Position numbers and translations under genes: made by a program. The notes beneath the pieces were generated by a model. It had not been told where the DNA came from. It made no database searches and saw only the letters and a program-made list of their open reading frames with translations. From assembly GCA_963580285.1 (NCBI GenBank), contig OY757011.1, forward strand, positions 100,904,316-100,968,315: a stretch of 64,000 bases of DNA. Direction: 5' to 3'. Positions 47,692-59,600 of the stretch are shown here, in pieces. The first letter of the stretch is position 1, and every line of letters starts with the position of its first letter. Source of the DNA: Lucinisca nassula. Taxonomy: Eukaryota > Mollusca > Bivalvia > Lucinida > Lucinidae.

Positions 47692-50600
47692 CATACAAAG
47701 TATGATTGGGGTATATTGTTTTCGTCCGTCCATCTTTCCATCTGTCTGTCCGTCTGTCAATTGTCCGTCTGTCCGTCCGTCTGTTAACATTTTGGTTAAA
47801 GTTTTGCATCAAAGTTTCTAGGAGATTGTTACTTTCGAACCATTTAATAGATTTAGTTGATACTTACACTGAAGTTACATACTGGTCTTAAGATTTCATT
47901 GATGCATGTCCCAGCCCTGACAGTGACCTTGATGTCACAGACTTAAAAATTTTACATTTGGTTAAAGTTTTGCGTCAAAAGTTTCTGAGAGATTGTATCT
48001 TCTGAACCCTTTGATAGATTTAGTTGATACCTACACTGAAGATTTCATTGATGCATGTCCTACCCCCCACAGTGACCTTGAGGTCGCTTTCTCTAGTATT
48101 TGGTATGAAGCTTCATCTTGTAAACCTCTACCAAGATTGTTCAAATTATAGCCCTGGGTCAAAAATGCCCCCGCTCTGGGGCCCTTTGATTTTACATGGG
48201 CTTATATCGGGAAAATCTTTAAAAATCTTCTCTGAAACGGCAAGGCCCAGGTCTTAGATATTTGGTATGGAGCTTCATCTAGTGGACCCCTACAAAGATT
48301 GTTCAAATTAGAGTGCTGGGACCAAAAATGCCTCCGTCTCAGGGCCCTTTGGTTTTACATAGACTTATATGGGGATAATCTTTAAAAATCTTCTTCTTTG
48401 AAACCACAAGGCCTAGGTCTTTTATATTTGGTGTGAAATTTCAGCTAGTGGACCTCTATCAAAATTGTTCAAATTATAGCCCTGGGGCCAAAAATGCCCC
48501 CGCCCCAAGACCATTTTGTTTTACATAGACTTATATAGGGAAATCTTTAAAAATCTTCTTCTCCGAAACTGCAAGGCCCATGTCTTTGATATTTGGTATG
48601 GAGCTTCATCTAGTTGACCTCTACCAAGATTGTTCACATTATAGCCACTGGGCCACAAATGCCCCCGTCCCGGGGCCCTTTTGGTTTTACATAGACTTAT
48701 ACAGAGATAATCTTTGGAAATCTTCTTCTCTGAAACTGCAAGGCCCAGGTCTTTGATATTTGGTGTGAAGCTTCATCTAGTGGACCTCCATCAAGATTGT
48801 TTAAATTATAGCCCTGAGGCCAAAAATGCCCCCGCTCTGGGGCCATTTGGTTTTACATAGGCTTATGTACGGAATATCTTAAAAAAAATATCTTCTTCTC
48901 TGAAACTGCAAAGCCCAGGTCTTTGATATTTGGTGTGTAGCTCTATCTAGTGGACCTTTGCCAAGGTTGTTCAAATTGTGAAGCTTCAACTTTTCAGACC
49001 TCCCTAAACATTATGCACATTGTAGCCCTGGTGTCAATAATGGCCCTCCCCGGGGCCCACTTGTTACTCTATGGATCAGGTGAGCGATCCAGGGCCATCA
49101 TGGCCCTCTTGTTTAGTTATCTCCCCTGGCAATATAACCTTGTGATGGCCATAACTCCAACACCCTTTGAGATATATTGAAGGCACTTGGCACAATTGAA
49201 TTGTATACAAGGTACAGAAGGAATGTCATGTGCAAGAACCACAAGTGTTGGTGTTGTGGTGTTTGAGTTATCTACCCTTCCAATATAACAGTATGACCAG
49301 CTTGTGATCACCATATCTCCAATACCTTTTGAGACATATTGATGGTACTTTGTACAGAAGCAGGCATGTCATGCGCAAGAACCACATTTCTGAGTGCCCT
49401 GGTTTTTTAGTTATCTCCCCTGACAGTATAATCTTGTGATGGCCATAACTGCAATACTTTTGTGATATATTACTGGTTTAATTCTGGTGCACTTTCTATT
49501 GGTGAACAATCTTCTGAAGGCCATATTGGCTTTTGGTCGGGGGATTTGCCATCTCTTCCGATGGCTATTTTTCTAGTTTGCACTCCATTAACTTTAACAC
49601 ATTTTAGGTCGACATTCCATATCTTCTTAACTATAAGGCCTACAACCACCAAACCTTGCATAGTGCTTCTCCTACATTTACTTACTCTGTTGGTACCTTG
49701 ACCTGGTGACCTTAACCTATAGTATGCACTCCAGCGACTTTTACATCAATGTTCAATATGTCCTAAAATAAATGGCATACAGCCACCAAACTTTGCATAG
49801 TTCTTCTCCTCATTGTACTGATTTGGCACGTACCTTGACCTGGTGACCATGGCCTATATTTTTGGTCCAGTGACTTTGACGCAGTTTACATCAACTATCA
49901 ACTGCTATGAAATTTACTTAATTAATAACAACATAATAACAACATTCTGATTGTGCGGCCCCCGCCCATAGGGGCTTGAAGAAATATATTGGCTGCATGA
50001 TGCTTCCACGCAGGGCTGAATCCGGCCCGCACACTAGTACTGGTAAACCGCTTAGAGGATCTAAGCCTGTCCAGGAACGACAGTGCGAGGCGGACCGTCC
50101 ATGCTAATAAACCCTATTGGTTTCATTGGGGGACAGGGCTTGAGATGTCATTTCATCTCAGTGTCGGGTAAAAGTCCCACAAAATTGGAAGCAATGTCTC
50201 CAAAATGACCTTTACATTGTTGACGGGGACGTTAAACCTCAAATCAAACAAACAAACATTCTGATTGTGGCTTCTATGACTTACGCCACCAGTAGGTGCG
50301 ACGCCGCCTTCTGCGGAATTCTTGTTTACATATGTGATCTGATGTTTTATTTGAGGATAAAAAAACGATTTGATCCCTTGAGAAATCCTTAATGCTGAAA
50401 AGTTTCATAATTTAAGTTGTACACCACAACTTCCTTATAATACAGTTTGTTATAACACGGTTTTGGATATATATATGGATGGATCCCAAACATGTTTAGA
50501 TTATATAGCGAAATGACCATAAATGGACATTGTATTTCAAAAATGTGTAAATTACATAGAAAAATGACCATAAATGGTCATTTTTCTATATAATCTATAC

Positions 50601-53600
50601 ATTTTTGTTTGGATATAACACGGTTGTTTACCTAGCACGGTTTCTGCTATGGACCCCATCAATAGTTTTATAAAGAGGTTGGGGTGTATATAAGTAAGGA
50701 TATGAGAAAGGCATTGTTCCTGAGAAACATTGAAACACATGTAGATGTATCTCTGTTGTGCCTTCTAAAATAACCTATTGAATATAATAACATCCTAGAG
50801 ATAAAAAAAAAATGTTTAATATACATGTAGTAACTGACCAGAAATTAAAAAAAAAAAAAAAAGACTGTTACCTATTGTAACACAACAGAGATTATCAAAG
50901 AAATGACAGCACTGTTGGGTTGATTGTCTCTGAGTGTAGGCTGTAAAAATAGTTCTGAACTGAGGCTATAGACTGTTTCCTTTTACCCTAAACTATTAAC
51001 CGTTATTCTGCTGAACACAACAACCTCTGTCATTGCAAACAGTGCAGCTCTTGATCAGCTGGCTTCTTCAATCTGATCAGGATCTACACTATCATTCAGT
51101 TTGCAAATTAGAATGAAAACAATACATTAAGATATTTGATTGGGTGAAATGTGTGGCTAAATTAATTTATACAGTAGGATAAGGGTTAAATATTGTGTGT
51201 TACTACATTGAATTCATACAAATTCTATGTGCACAGGATTTAACATTGTCAGTGATATTCACACAGACAATCACAGGGAATGGCATCATTTAACATATAG
51301 TACCTTCGGGTGGATTGATGAACAATCAACCTGAAAGGAACTCTGATAATTGATCTGCTTTGGGACTGAAAATTTGCTCTAAGGGGGGTGAGGTGTAGTT
51401 TTGTTTGTTTGGATTCAACACTATTTAGGTCATTTTGGAGACATTGAAAGCCCTGATGGGAATATGAGTGTGGCAGTCACAGAAAAGACTGTGTTAGCTA
51501 AACAACTGTATATAGAAAAATCAATACCTTTTTGTTATATCAAAAAGGTATTGATTTTTCTATATAATCTATAGATTTTAGGGATTCATTTTCTGGTCTT
51601 TTCATATCCAAATCATGTTCTACTGAATTATGTTTTATTAAAACTCTGGTGTATACTGGATTGTACTATGCAAATGAAGTTGGCAGACTAATTAACATGA
51701 CTATACACATGTTTATAATCTTTTCCTTTACCTTTATTTATGCAGGTGGGCCAGAGCATTCTCAAAGCTCGGCAACAAACAGGTGCTCATCCGATAAAAA
51801 CTGCCCTGTACCCAATGTTACAAATACCAGTGTGGATCAGTATGTCATTCTCACTTAGAAACATGGCTGGCTATAGGGTCTTAAATGTTGGTAAGCTCCT
51901 TTATTTAGTCTTACTTTTAAGTTATATGGTTGTTTATATATGAACTGTTAAAGTGCCAACAAAAATTGCAATCCAGGAGGAATTCTTTTTTATGCCCCCG
52001 CAACGAAGTTGGGAGGAACATTAGTTTTGTCCTTGTTTGTACGTACATGCGTCTGTATGTCACACTTTGTAGGACTGTTATTGTCTCCGCATCTCCTCCT
52101 ACAGTATTTGATGCAGGGCATTGAAACTTGTGACACAGACATGCATTGAACATGTGCATAAAGGAAACAGGATTCTGATACAGCCCGTCATTGCAGAATT
52201 ATGTCCCCTTGAACTACTTAAACATTTGGCCATCTGTTAGCATAAAAAAACATGCCATCTACTAACAGCCATGCATGGCACTGTTAACCCGACTACATAG
52301 AAGGTCTCACTTCATTGACATTTCATAAGAAATGTATCAACCAATTTTATGCTGAAAGGAATTTTCTGCCTTATACAGTAGAACTTCGATGGCTCGAACA
52401 ACGATGGCTCGTTTACCATGGATGAGTCGAACCCATTCTTGAGCCCATAGCTAAATCCTCTACATAAGAAATAGTGTGAGATAATTAAGGAGATTTTAGT
52501 CTTTTATCTTGCAAATGTATGCTGTGTGTACTCATTAGAATCGCCTCGATGAGGCGATTCTAATGAGTACACACAGCATACATATTCATTATAGAAAACC
52601 GAAAAGATGTCTAAAAGTATCTCGTTATGCCTCCTGACAGTAACCTCAGGGGCTCGAACAGATTTTCGAGGTCCCAAAGATGTTCGAGCCATTGAAGTTC
52701 GACTGTATATAGCAGGAGTCCATTTTAAAATTTAGGGCTGTCAGGTCAAGTTTTGATAGCAGTGTATTTTAGACAATGCTTGAACTTTTTGCAGTGAAGT
52801 ACATGATCAGACGGCGCATTCTCCAGCATCTGATCTGAGCCTGCACTGTTTGCCAATGACCCGTTTTGGGGTTTCCCCCAAAAAAATTGGTTATACAAGC
52901 CTCTGGTGAGTTTCTTAACCCTTTAGGTGCCAGTCACAACAATTGTCATCTGCTTTGTTTTCTGCTGGTTACTTTAAAAATTATTTTTGCAAACAGTGTG
53001 AACCAAGATCAGACTGCTCCTGTAGGAGCAGTCTGATCAGGGTCAATACTGTTTGCTTGACCATTAGTGTTGGATTCTTTGTTTTGTATGTGGTGGTTTA
53101 TTAGCTCACCTGAGCCGAAGGCTCATTGGTGAGCTTATAGGGTGGTCATGCTGTCTGTATGTATGTCAACATTTTCAAACATCTTCTCCTCTGGAACCGC
53201 TGGGCCGATTGAAGCCAAATTTCATGTGGGGCCTCAGTGGGATGGGGGAACGAAAGTTCCTTCGCGGGGTCCAGGTCACATGACCAAGATGGCCGCCATG
53301 CCCATTTATGGTAAAAACCCTTCAAAAATCTTCTTCTCCGGAACCAGTGGGCCGATTGGCCTGAAACTTGGTATGTAGCATTGGGGACTCGGGCCCATCA
53401 TATTTTGTTCAAATGATGACCCTTGGATGACCTTGACCAATTTTAGGCCAAGGTCAAATTTGGTCGCATAGACTTTTGTATGGGAAAAAGTAAATCCGTG
53501 TTTTTTTTGGAAACTATTGCAGCCTATGATCTGAAAATTAGTAGATGCAGTAAGCTAAATGGGTGGATGAAACCACATGAGTATTCAAGGTCAAGGTCAT

Positions 53601-56600
53601 TCTTTGACCTTTGTTCAAGGTCATTCAGATATGAGAATTAAAACTTATTTTTATCAGAAACCACAAAGCCATTTGTAACGAAATTTCATATGAAAGTTTT
53701 TTAGAAAAAGGTAATGACAATTAATCAATATGAATTTGGTCACGTGACCAATATGGCCACCATGCCCATATAAAGTAAAAACCCTTCAGAAATCTTCTTC
53801 TCCGGAACCATCAGGCCGATTGGTCTGAAACTTGGTATGTAGCATTAGGAACTCGGGTCCATCGTATTTTGTTCAAATGATGACCCTTGGATGACCTTGA
53901 CCAATTTTAGTCCAAGGTCAAATTTGGTCGCATAAACTTTTGTATGGGAAAAAGTTAAAACCGTGTATTTTTGGAAACTATTGCAGCTTGTGATCTGAAA
54001 ATTAATAGATGCAGTAAGCTAAATGGGTGGATGAAATTACATGAGTATTCAAGGTCAAGGTCATTATTTGACCTTTGTTCAAGGTCATTGAGATATGAGA
54101 ATTAAAACTTATTTTTCTCAGAAACAACAAAGCCATTTGTAACGAAATTTCATATGAAAGTTTTTAAGAACATGGAATGACAATTAATCAATATGAATTT
54201 GGTCACATGACCAATATGGCCGCCATGCCTATATAAAGTAAAACCCCTTCAAAAATCTTCTTCTCCGGAACCATCGGGCCGATTGGCCTGAAACTTGGTA
54301 TGTAGCATTAGGAACTCAGGCCCATCATATTTTGTTCAAATGATGCCCCTTGGATGACCTTGACCAATTTAAGTCCTAGGTCAAATTTGGTGGCTTAGAC
54401 TTTTGTATGTGAAAAAGTCAAAACCTTGTATTTTTTGGAAACTATTGCAGCCTGTGATCTGAAAATAAGTAGATGCAGTAAGCTAAATGGGTGAATGAAT
54501 CTACATGAGTATTCAAGGTCAAGGTCATTATTTGACTGTTGTTCAAGGTCATTCAGATATCAGAATTAAAACTTATTTATTCAGAAACCACAAAGCCATT
54601 TGTAACAAAATTTCATATGAAAGTTTTTAAGAACAAGGAAATGACAATTAATCAATATGAATTTGGTCACATGACCAATATGGCCGTAATGCCCAGATAA
54701 GGTAAAGCCCTTCAGTAATCTTCTTCTCCGGAACCAGTGGGTCGATTATCATGCAACTTTGTATGTAGCATTAGGGACTTGGGTCCATCAAATTTTTTCT
54801 CAAATTATGACCCTTGGATGACCTTGACCAATTTTAGGCCAAGGTCAAATTTGGTTGCATAGACTTTTGTATGGGAAGAAGTCCAAATCGTGTATTTTTT
54901 GGAAACTATTGCAGCCTTTGATCTGAAAATTAGTAGATGCAGTAAGCTAAATGGGTGGATGAATCTACATGAGTAGTCAAGGTCATTCTTTGACCTTTGT
55001 TCAAGGTCATTCAGTTATTGAGAATTAAAACTTATTTTTCTCAGAAACCACATAGCCATTTGTAATGAAATTTCATATGAAAGTTTTCAAGAACAAGGAA
55101 CTGACAATTTATCAATATGAATTTGGTCACATGACCTATATGGCCGTCATGTCCATATAAGGTAAAAACCCTTCAGAAATCTTCTTCTCTGGAACCAGTG
55201 GGCCGATAATCATATAACTTGGTATGTGGCATTGGGAACTTGAGCCCATGATGATGACTCCTGAATGACCCTGACCTATTTTAGGCCAAGGTCAAAGTTT
55301 TTCGCATAGACTTTTGGATGGGGAAAAAGTCAAAACTGTGTCTTTTTGGAAAATATTGCACCTGGTGATCTGAAAATCGGTAGATACAGTAAGCTAAATT
55401 AATGGATGAAATGACATGAGTACTCAAGGTCAAAGTCATTCTTTGATCTTGATTCAAGGTCATCCAGATATGAGAATTAAAACATATTTTTCTCAGAAAC
55501 CACTGAGCCATTTGTAACAAAAATTTCATATGCAGCATTGGGGGCTCGGGCTCATCACATATTATTCAAATGCTGACTTTCTGATACCTATTTTACGCCA
55601 AGGTCAAATTTGGTCACATAGATTTTGGGATGGGAAAAAGGTCAAAACCATGTTTTTTTCGGAAACTATTGCAGTCTCTGATCTGAAAATTGATAAATGC
55701 AGTTAGCTAAATGAGTGGATGAAACAACATGCGTATTCAAGGTCAAGGACATTCCTTGACCTTGGCCTAAGGCCTTTCAGATATGAAGATTAAAATTTAT
55801 TTTTAACCAGAACCTCTGTGCCGTTTGTGACCAAATTTTATACTAAGCTCGTAGAAACAAGTAAATGAAGATTTAAATACATGCGTTTGCTCAAATGACC
55901 AAAATGACCTTCATGCCCATATAAGGTAAAAACACTTCAGAACCAGTGGGCCGATTTTCATTAAACTTGGTATGTAGCATTTGGGATTTGGGCCCACTAT
56001 AGTTTCTTCAAATGATGACCCCTGGATGGCCATAACCTGTTTTACGCAAAGGTCAAATTTGGTTGCCTATACATTTGTATTGGAGAAAGTAAAAAAAATG
56101 TGTATTTTTTGGAAACTATTGCAACCTGTGATCTGAAAATTGGTAGATGCAATAAGCTAAATGAGTGGATAGAACTAAGGTCAATATTATTCTCTGACGT
56201 TGTCCCAAGGTCATTCAGATGAAATTAAAATTTATTTTTCATAGAAACCACTACTCCATTTGTAGCCAAATTTCACTTGAAAACTTATAGGAACAAACAA
56301 ATGAAAATTTATGAATATGAATTTGGTCACATTACTAAAATGGCTGCCATGTCGATATACATGTATACCCTTCGGGTTTTTTTCTTCGAACCAATGGGCC
56401 CATTATCAAGTCACAAGACCGAGATTAATACTTGGTAAAAACCCTATAAAATCGTCTTCTCAGAAATGAAATGGCTCCATAAGCTCTCAGCACTCAGGTG
56501 AGCGGCTCAGGACCAATGGTCCTCTGGTTAAATTAAGAGTTAGAAACCTAAGTACAAATAAAAAGTCTTTTATCGGAACAATTTTCTACATCTTGATCAC

Positions 56601-59600
56601 TCAGTGGAAAGAATTGCTTAACTGCTGGGGGGGGGGGGCAGAGTTTGGGGGAGGGGGATGCTGAGGAGGGGGCAGTGGGGTTGGCCTTGGGCTTAAAACA
56701 GTTATACATATCAAATCTTCACCCTGTGTTTGCTTATGACCCACAAAGAGGGTTGATGGGTCGTTAAAAATGAAATCACCACCCTGTGTTTGGGCTGTGT
56801 TCTAAACACAAAGAAATGCTTTCTCTTTTCAGAGGCGGTGTTAAACAACCCAGAGATGATAAAGGAAGGTGCTCTGTGGTTTTCTAACCTCCTTGTACCT
56901 GATCCAACCATCATCATACCAATCACAATTGGAGCTCTTCATCTGCTTAATAATGAAGTAGGTTATATATAGAGGATATTACATGAGTGGTAATGTATTA
57001 TTGAATTTATTAAATGAGTTGAGGAAAAGGGATAAAATGCGAGGCTTTGCCAAGCCAAGCATTTTATCCCTTTTCTTCAACAGGTTTAATAAATTCAATA
57101 ATACATGAGCATGAATGCAAGAGTCTATTTATCATATGACATTTAAAACGCATTTTATTCACCATTGTTTAACAAACATGTCCATATTTCGCCATTAGTA
57201 AACGCGACATGTTAAAGGACATCGTATATGTTACTTTAAGGGATGTATCTAGCTTATTTGCATATTTAATCCACCAGTGGATTATCAAATTTATTACTAT
57301 AATGTTATTAATCAAGTCATTTCGTATTGGCCCAGGTACAGGTCCGAGGTTTGCTGCATTGGCCCGAGGCCGAGGGCAAATGCAGCTGACCGAGGACCTG
57401 TAACTGGGTCAATGCGAAATGACTTGATTAATGACAATTTTATTAATTGACACAATTAAAAAAACATGATTATTGATTTTTTGACCTCAGTTAATATTGG
57501 TTGACCTGGTGTTAATATGGATGACCTCCGATCAATACAGGATAGTCAATTTATAAATTGCGTTATTACACTCTCAAACGCAATGTCGTATGATAAACCA
57601 TATTTACCTTACTTATTCAGACAGACTGGACTGAGCAAAGAGTGTAGATCCAGTTGAGACACCATGCCTTGTCTCAGCATGGTCAACATTGTTTGGCACT
57701 CATCTAGCTATTTTTAGACTCAACATCCGGTATTAAACCATTAGGACCTGATGAGCTTCATCCTAGAGTCCTGAAGGAACTATCAACTGAGTTAGGTGCA
57801 ATTTTTGCACACCTGTTCCAACAGTCACTTGGGAATGGGTGAAATCCCCAAAGAATGGCTCCTAGCAACCATTTGCCCACTCTTCAAAAAGGGAGATAGA
57901 GCTCTTGCCCATAATTATTGCCTTGTGTCCCTGACTTGTGTTCTATTTAAATTGCTTGAACATATAGTCTGGTCAAACATCATTGGATGAATAGAAACTT
58001 TTGTCAGACAGACAACATGCATTTTGGAAAAGGTATAGTTATGAAACTCAGTTTAGCATGGTTATTAATGACTGGGCAAAAGTCTTGGCCAATGGGGGAC
58101 AGGTGGACACATTGATTCTGGACTTCAAGAAAGCTTTTGACACCCGACCACATGAACTACTTAAATCTATGTTTGTTTGTTTTTTTTGTTTTGGGGTGGG
58201 GGGTGGGGGGGGGGGGGGTGAAAGGAGACTCTCAAATGAATAGATTCCTTTCTTTGTTACAAAAAACAGCATGTTGTTGTTTATGGTAAATCTTCAGAGT
58301 GGGCTCCAATTTTGTTTGGGGTCCCACAAGGGATTGTTCTTTGGTCCACTGTTAGTCTCCCTGTACATTAATGGCCCCCACCCATTAGGGTTTGAAGAAA
58401 TAGATGGGCTGCATGATGCTTCCATGCAGAGCTGAAACCGACCTGCCCACGAGTACTGGTAAACTGCTTAGAGAATCTAAGCCTGCCCAGGCAAAGCGGT
58501 GCGAGTTGGACCGTCCATGCTTTTAAACCCTATTGGTTTAATTGGACCGCAGGGCTTGAGATGTCATTTCATCTCAAAATTTAAAAAATTCCCACAAAAT
58601 TGGAAGCAACGTCTCTGAAATGACCTTTGCAGTGTTGACGGGGATGTTAAACCTAAAATCAAACAAAACAAATGATGATATTTCCTCTGACATTGACTTA
58701 CAAATAAGATGACTGTTTGCTACCGTAACATTAGAGATACAGAGGACTCACTGAAACTTCAAAATGATATTAGATTAAAATGTTGAGCACGAAAATGGGG
58801 CATGAGTTTTTGGCCTATTAAATGCAATATTATGCAGATAACCAGGGAGAGAACAAATAAATTTTAGAAACAGTCCTCGAGAATGTGGATTCCATTAAAT
58901 ACCTTGGTGTGACAATCACACACATTTTGAGATGGAATACACATATTAGCAACGTGTATTAAGGCAAATAGCATGCTTGGTTTCCTGAGGCAGTACCGTC
59001 ATCATTGTCGGCCCCCACCCATTGGGGCTGGAAGAAATATTTGGGATGCATGATGCTTCCAGGCAGGGCTGAAACCGACCGCACACGAGTACTGGTAAAC
59101 TACTTAGAGGATCTAAACCTGACCAGGCAAAGTAGTGCGAGTCAGACCGTCCATGCTTATAAACCCTATTGGTTTCATTGGGCAACAGGGCTTGAGATGT
59201 CATTTCATTTCAATGTCGGGTAAAAGTCCTACAAAAGCTTTGTTTTTTAACAACTGAGTTTCAGCCAAACAAAATCGTCAGCCCCTGCCCATCGGGGCTT
59301 GAAAAAATAGAATGGGCTGCATGATGCTTCCACACAGAGCTGAAACTGACCCCACATGAGTACTGGTAAACTGCTTAGAGGTTCTTAGTCTACCTAGGAA
59401 ATGTGGTGCGAGTCGGACCGTCCATGCATATAAACCCTATTGGCTTCATTGGGCAGCAGGGCTTGAGATGTCATTTCATCTCAGTGTTGGGTAAAAGTCT
59501 CTCAAAATTGGAAGCAATGTCTCCAAATGACCTATACAGTGCTGAATGGGATGTTAAAACTCAAATCAAACAAAAAAACAAGCAAAAATATATAGATTAT

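Larger units (their letters stand above)
44066..49568 (+). mobile_element. Helitron-like element H1 (GATGGCCATAACTCC cores), interrupted
   Basis: Head ATCCCCCGACCGAATAGG with TTCGGGGGATATAG, then GTCCGTCC tract (44111-44155). Eight ~156-bp cores (GATGGCCATAACTCCAAT, TTGATGGTACTTGGCAC, AGTTATCTCCCC) run 44160-45375, and about three more 49115-49480. Right end near hairpin GCCATCTCTTCCGATGGC. Confidence 0.75.
43864..49579 (+). mobile_element. Short Helitron-like element HA (interrupted)
   Basis: Head ATGCCCCAGCATCATATG with GATGCCGGGGGCATATAG, then a GTACGTCCGTCTGTACG tract, a short body, and 3' hairpin GTGTCCTATGGACAC (44046-44060). After removing H1, the sequence continues TTCTAG|TTT at 49571-49579. 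So HA is about 210 bp and H1 sits in its last bases. Confidence 0.6.
41316..50327 (+). mobile_element. Outer Helitron-like element of the intron 3 nest (H0)
   Basis: Head GTCGCACCTGCTTGTAGCAG with GGGTGGGAC then CATAGGCATCC and a GTCCGTACGTGCGTCC tract, then cores (CCTTGACCTGGTGACTTTGA, GCGCTCCAGTGACTTTGAC). Cores run 41400-42340, 43584-43862 and 49580-49930. The right end is hairpin CCGCCTTCTGCGG then AATTCTTG|TTT (50309-50327). Interior insertions are listed separately. Confidence 0.75.

Noticed and set aside
58048..58272. Minus-strand ORF with a Pro run
   Set aside because: It is the complement of a LINE pseudogene and its G-run.
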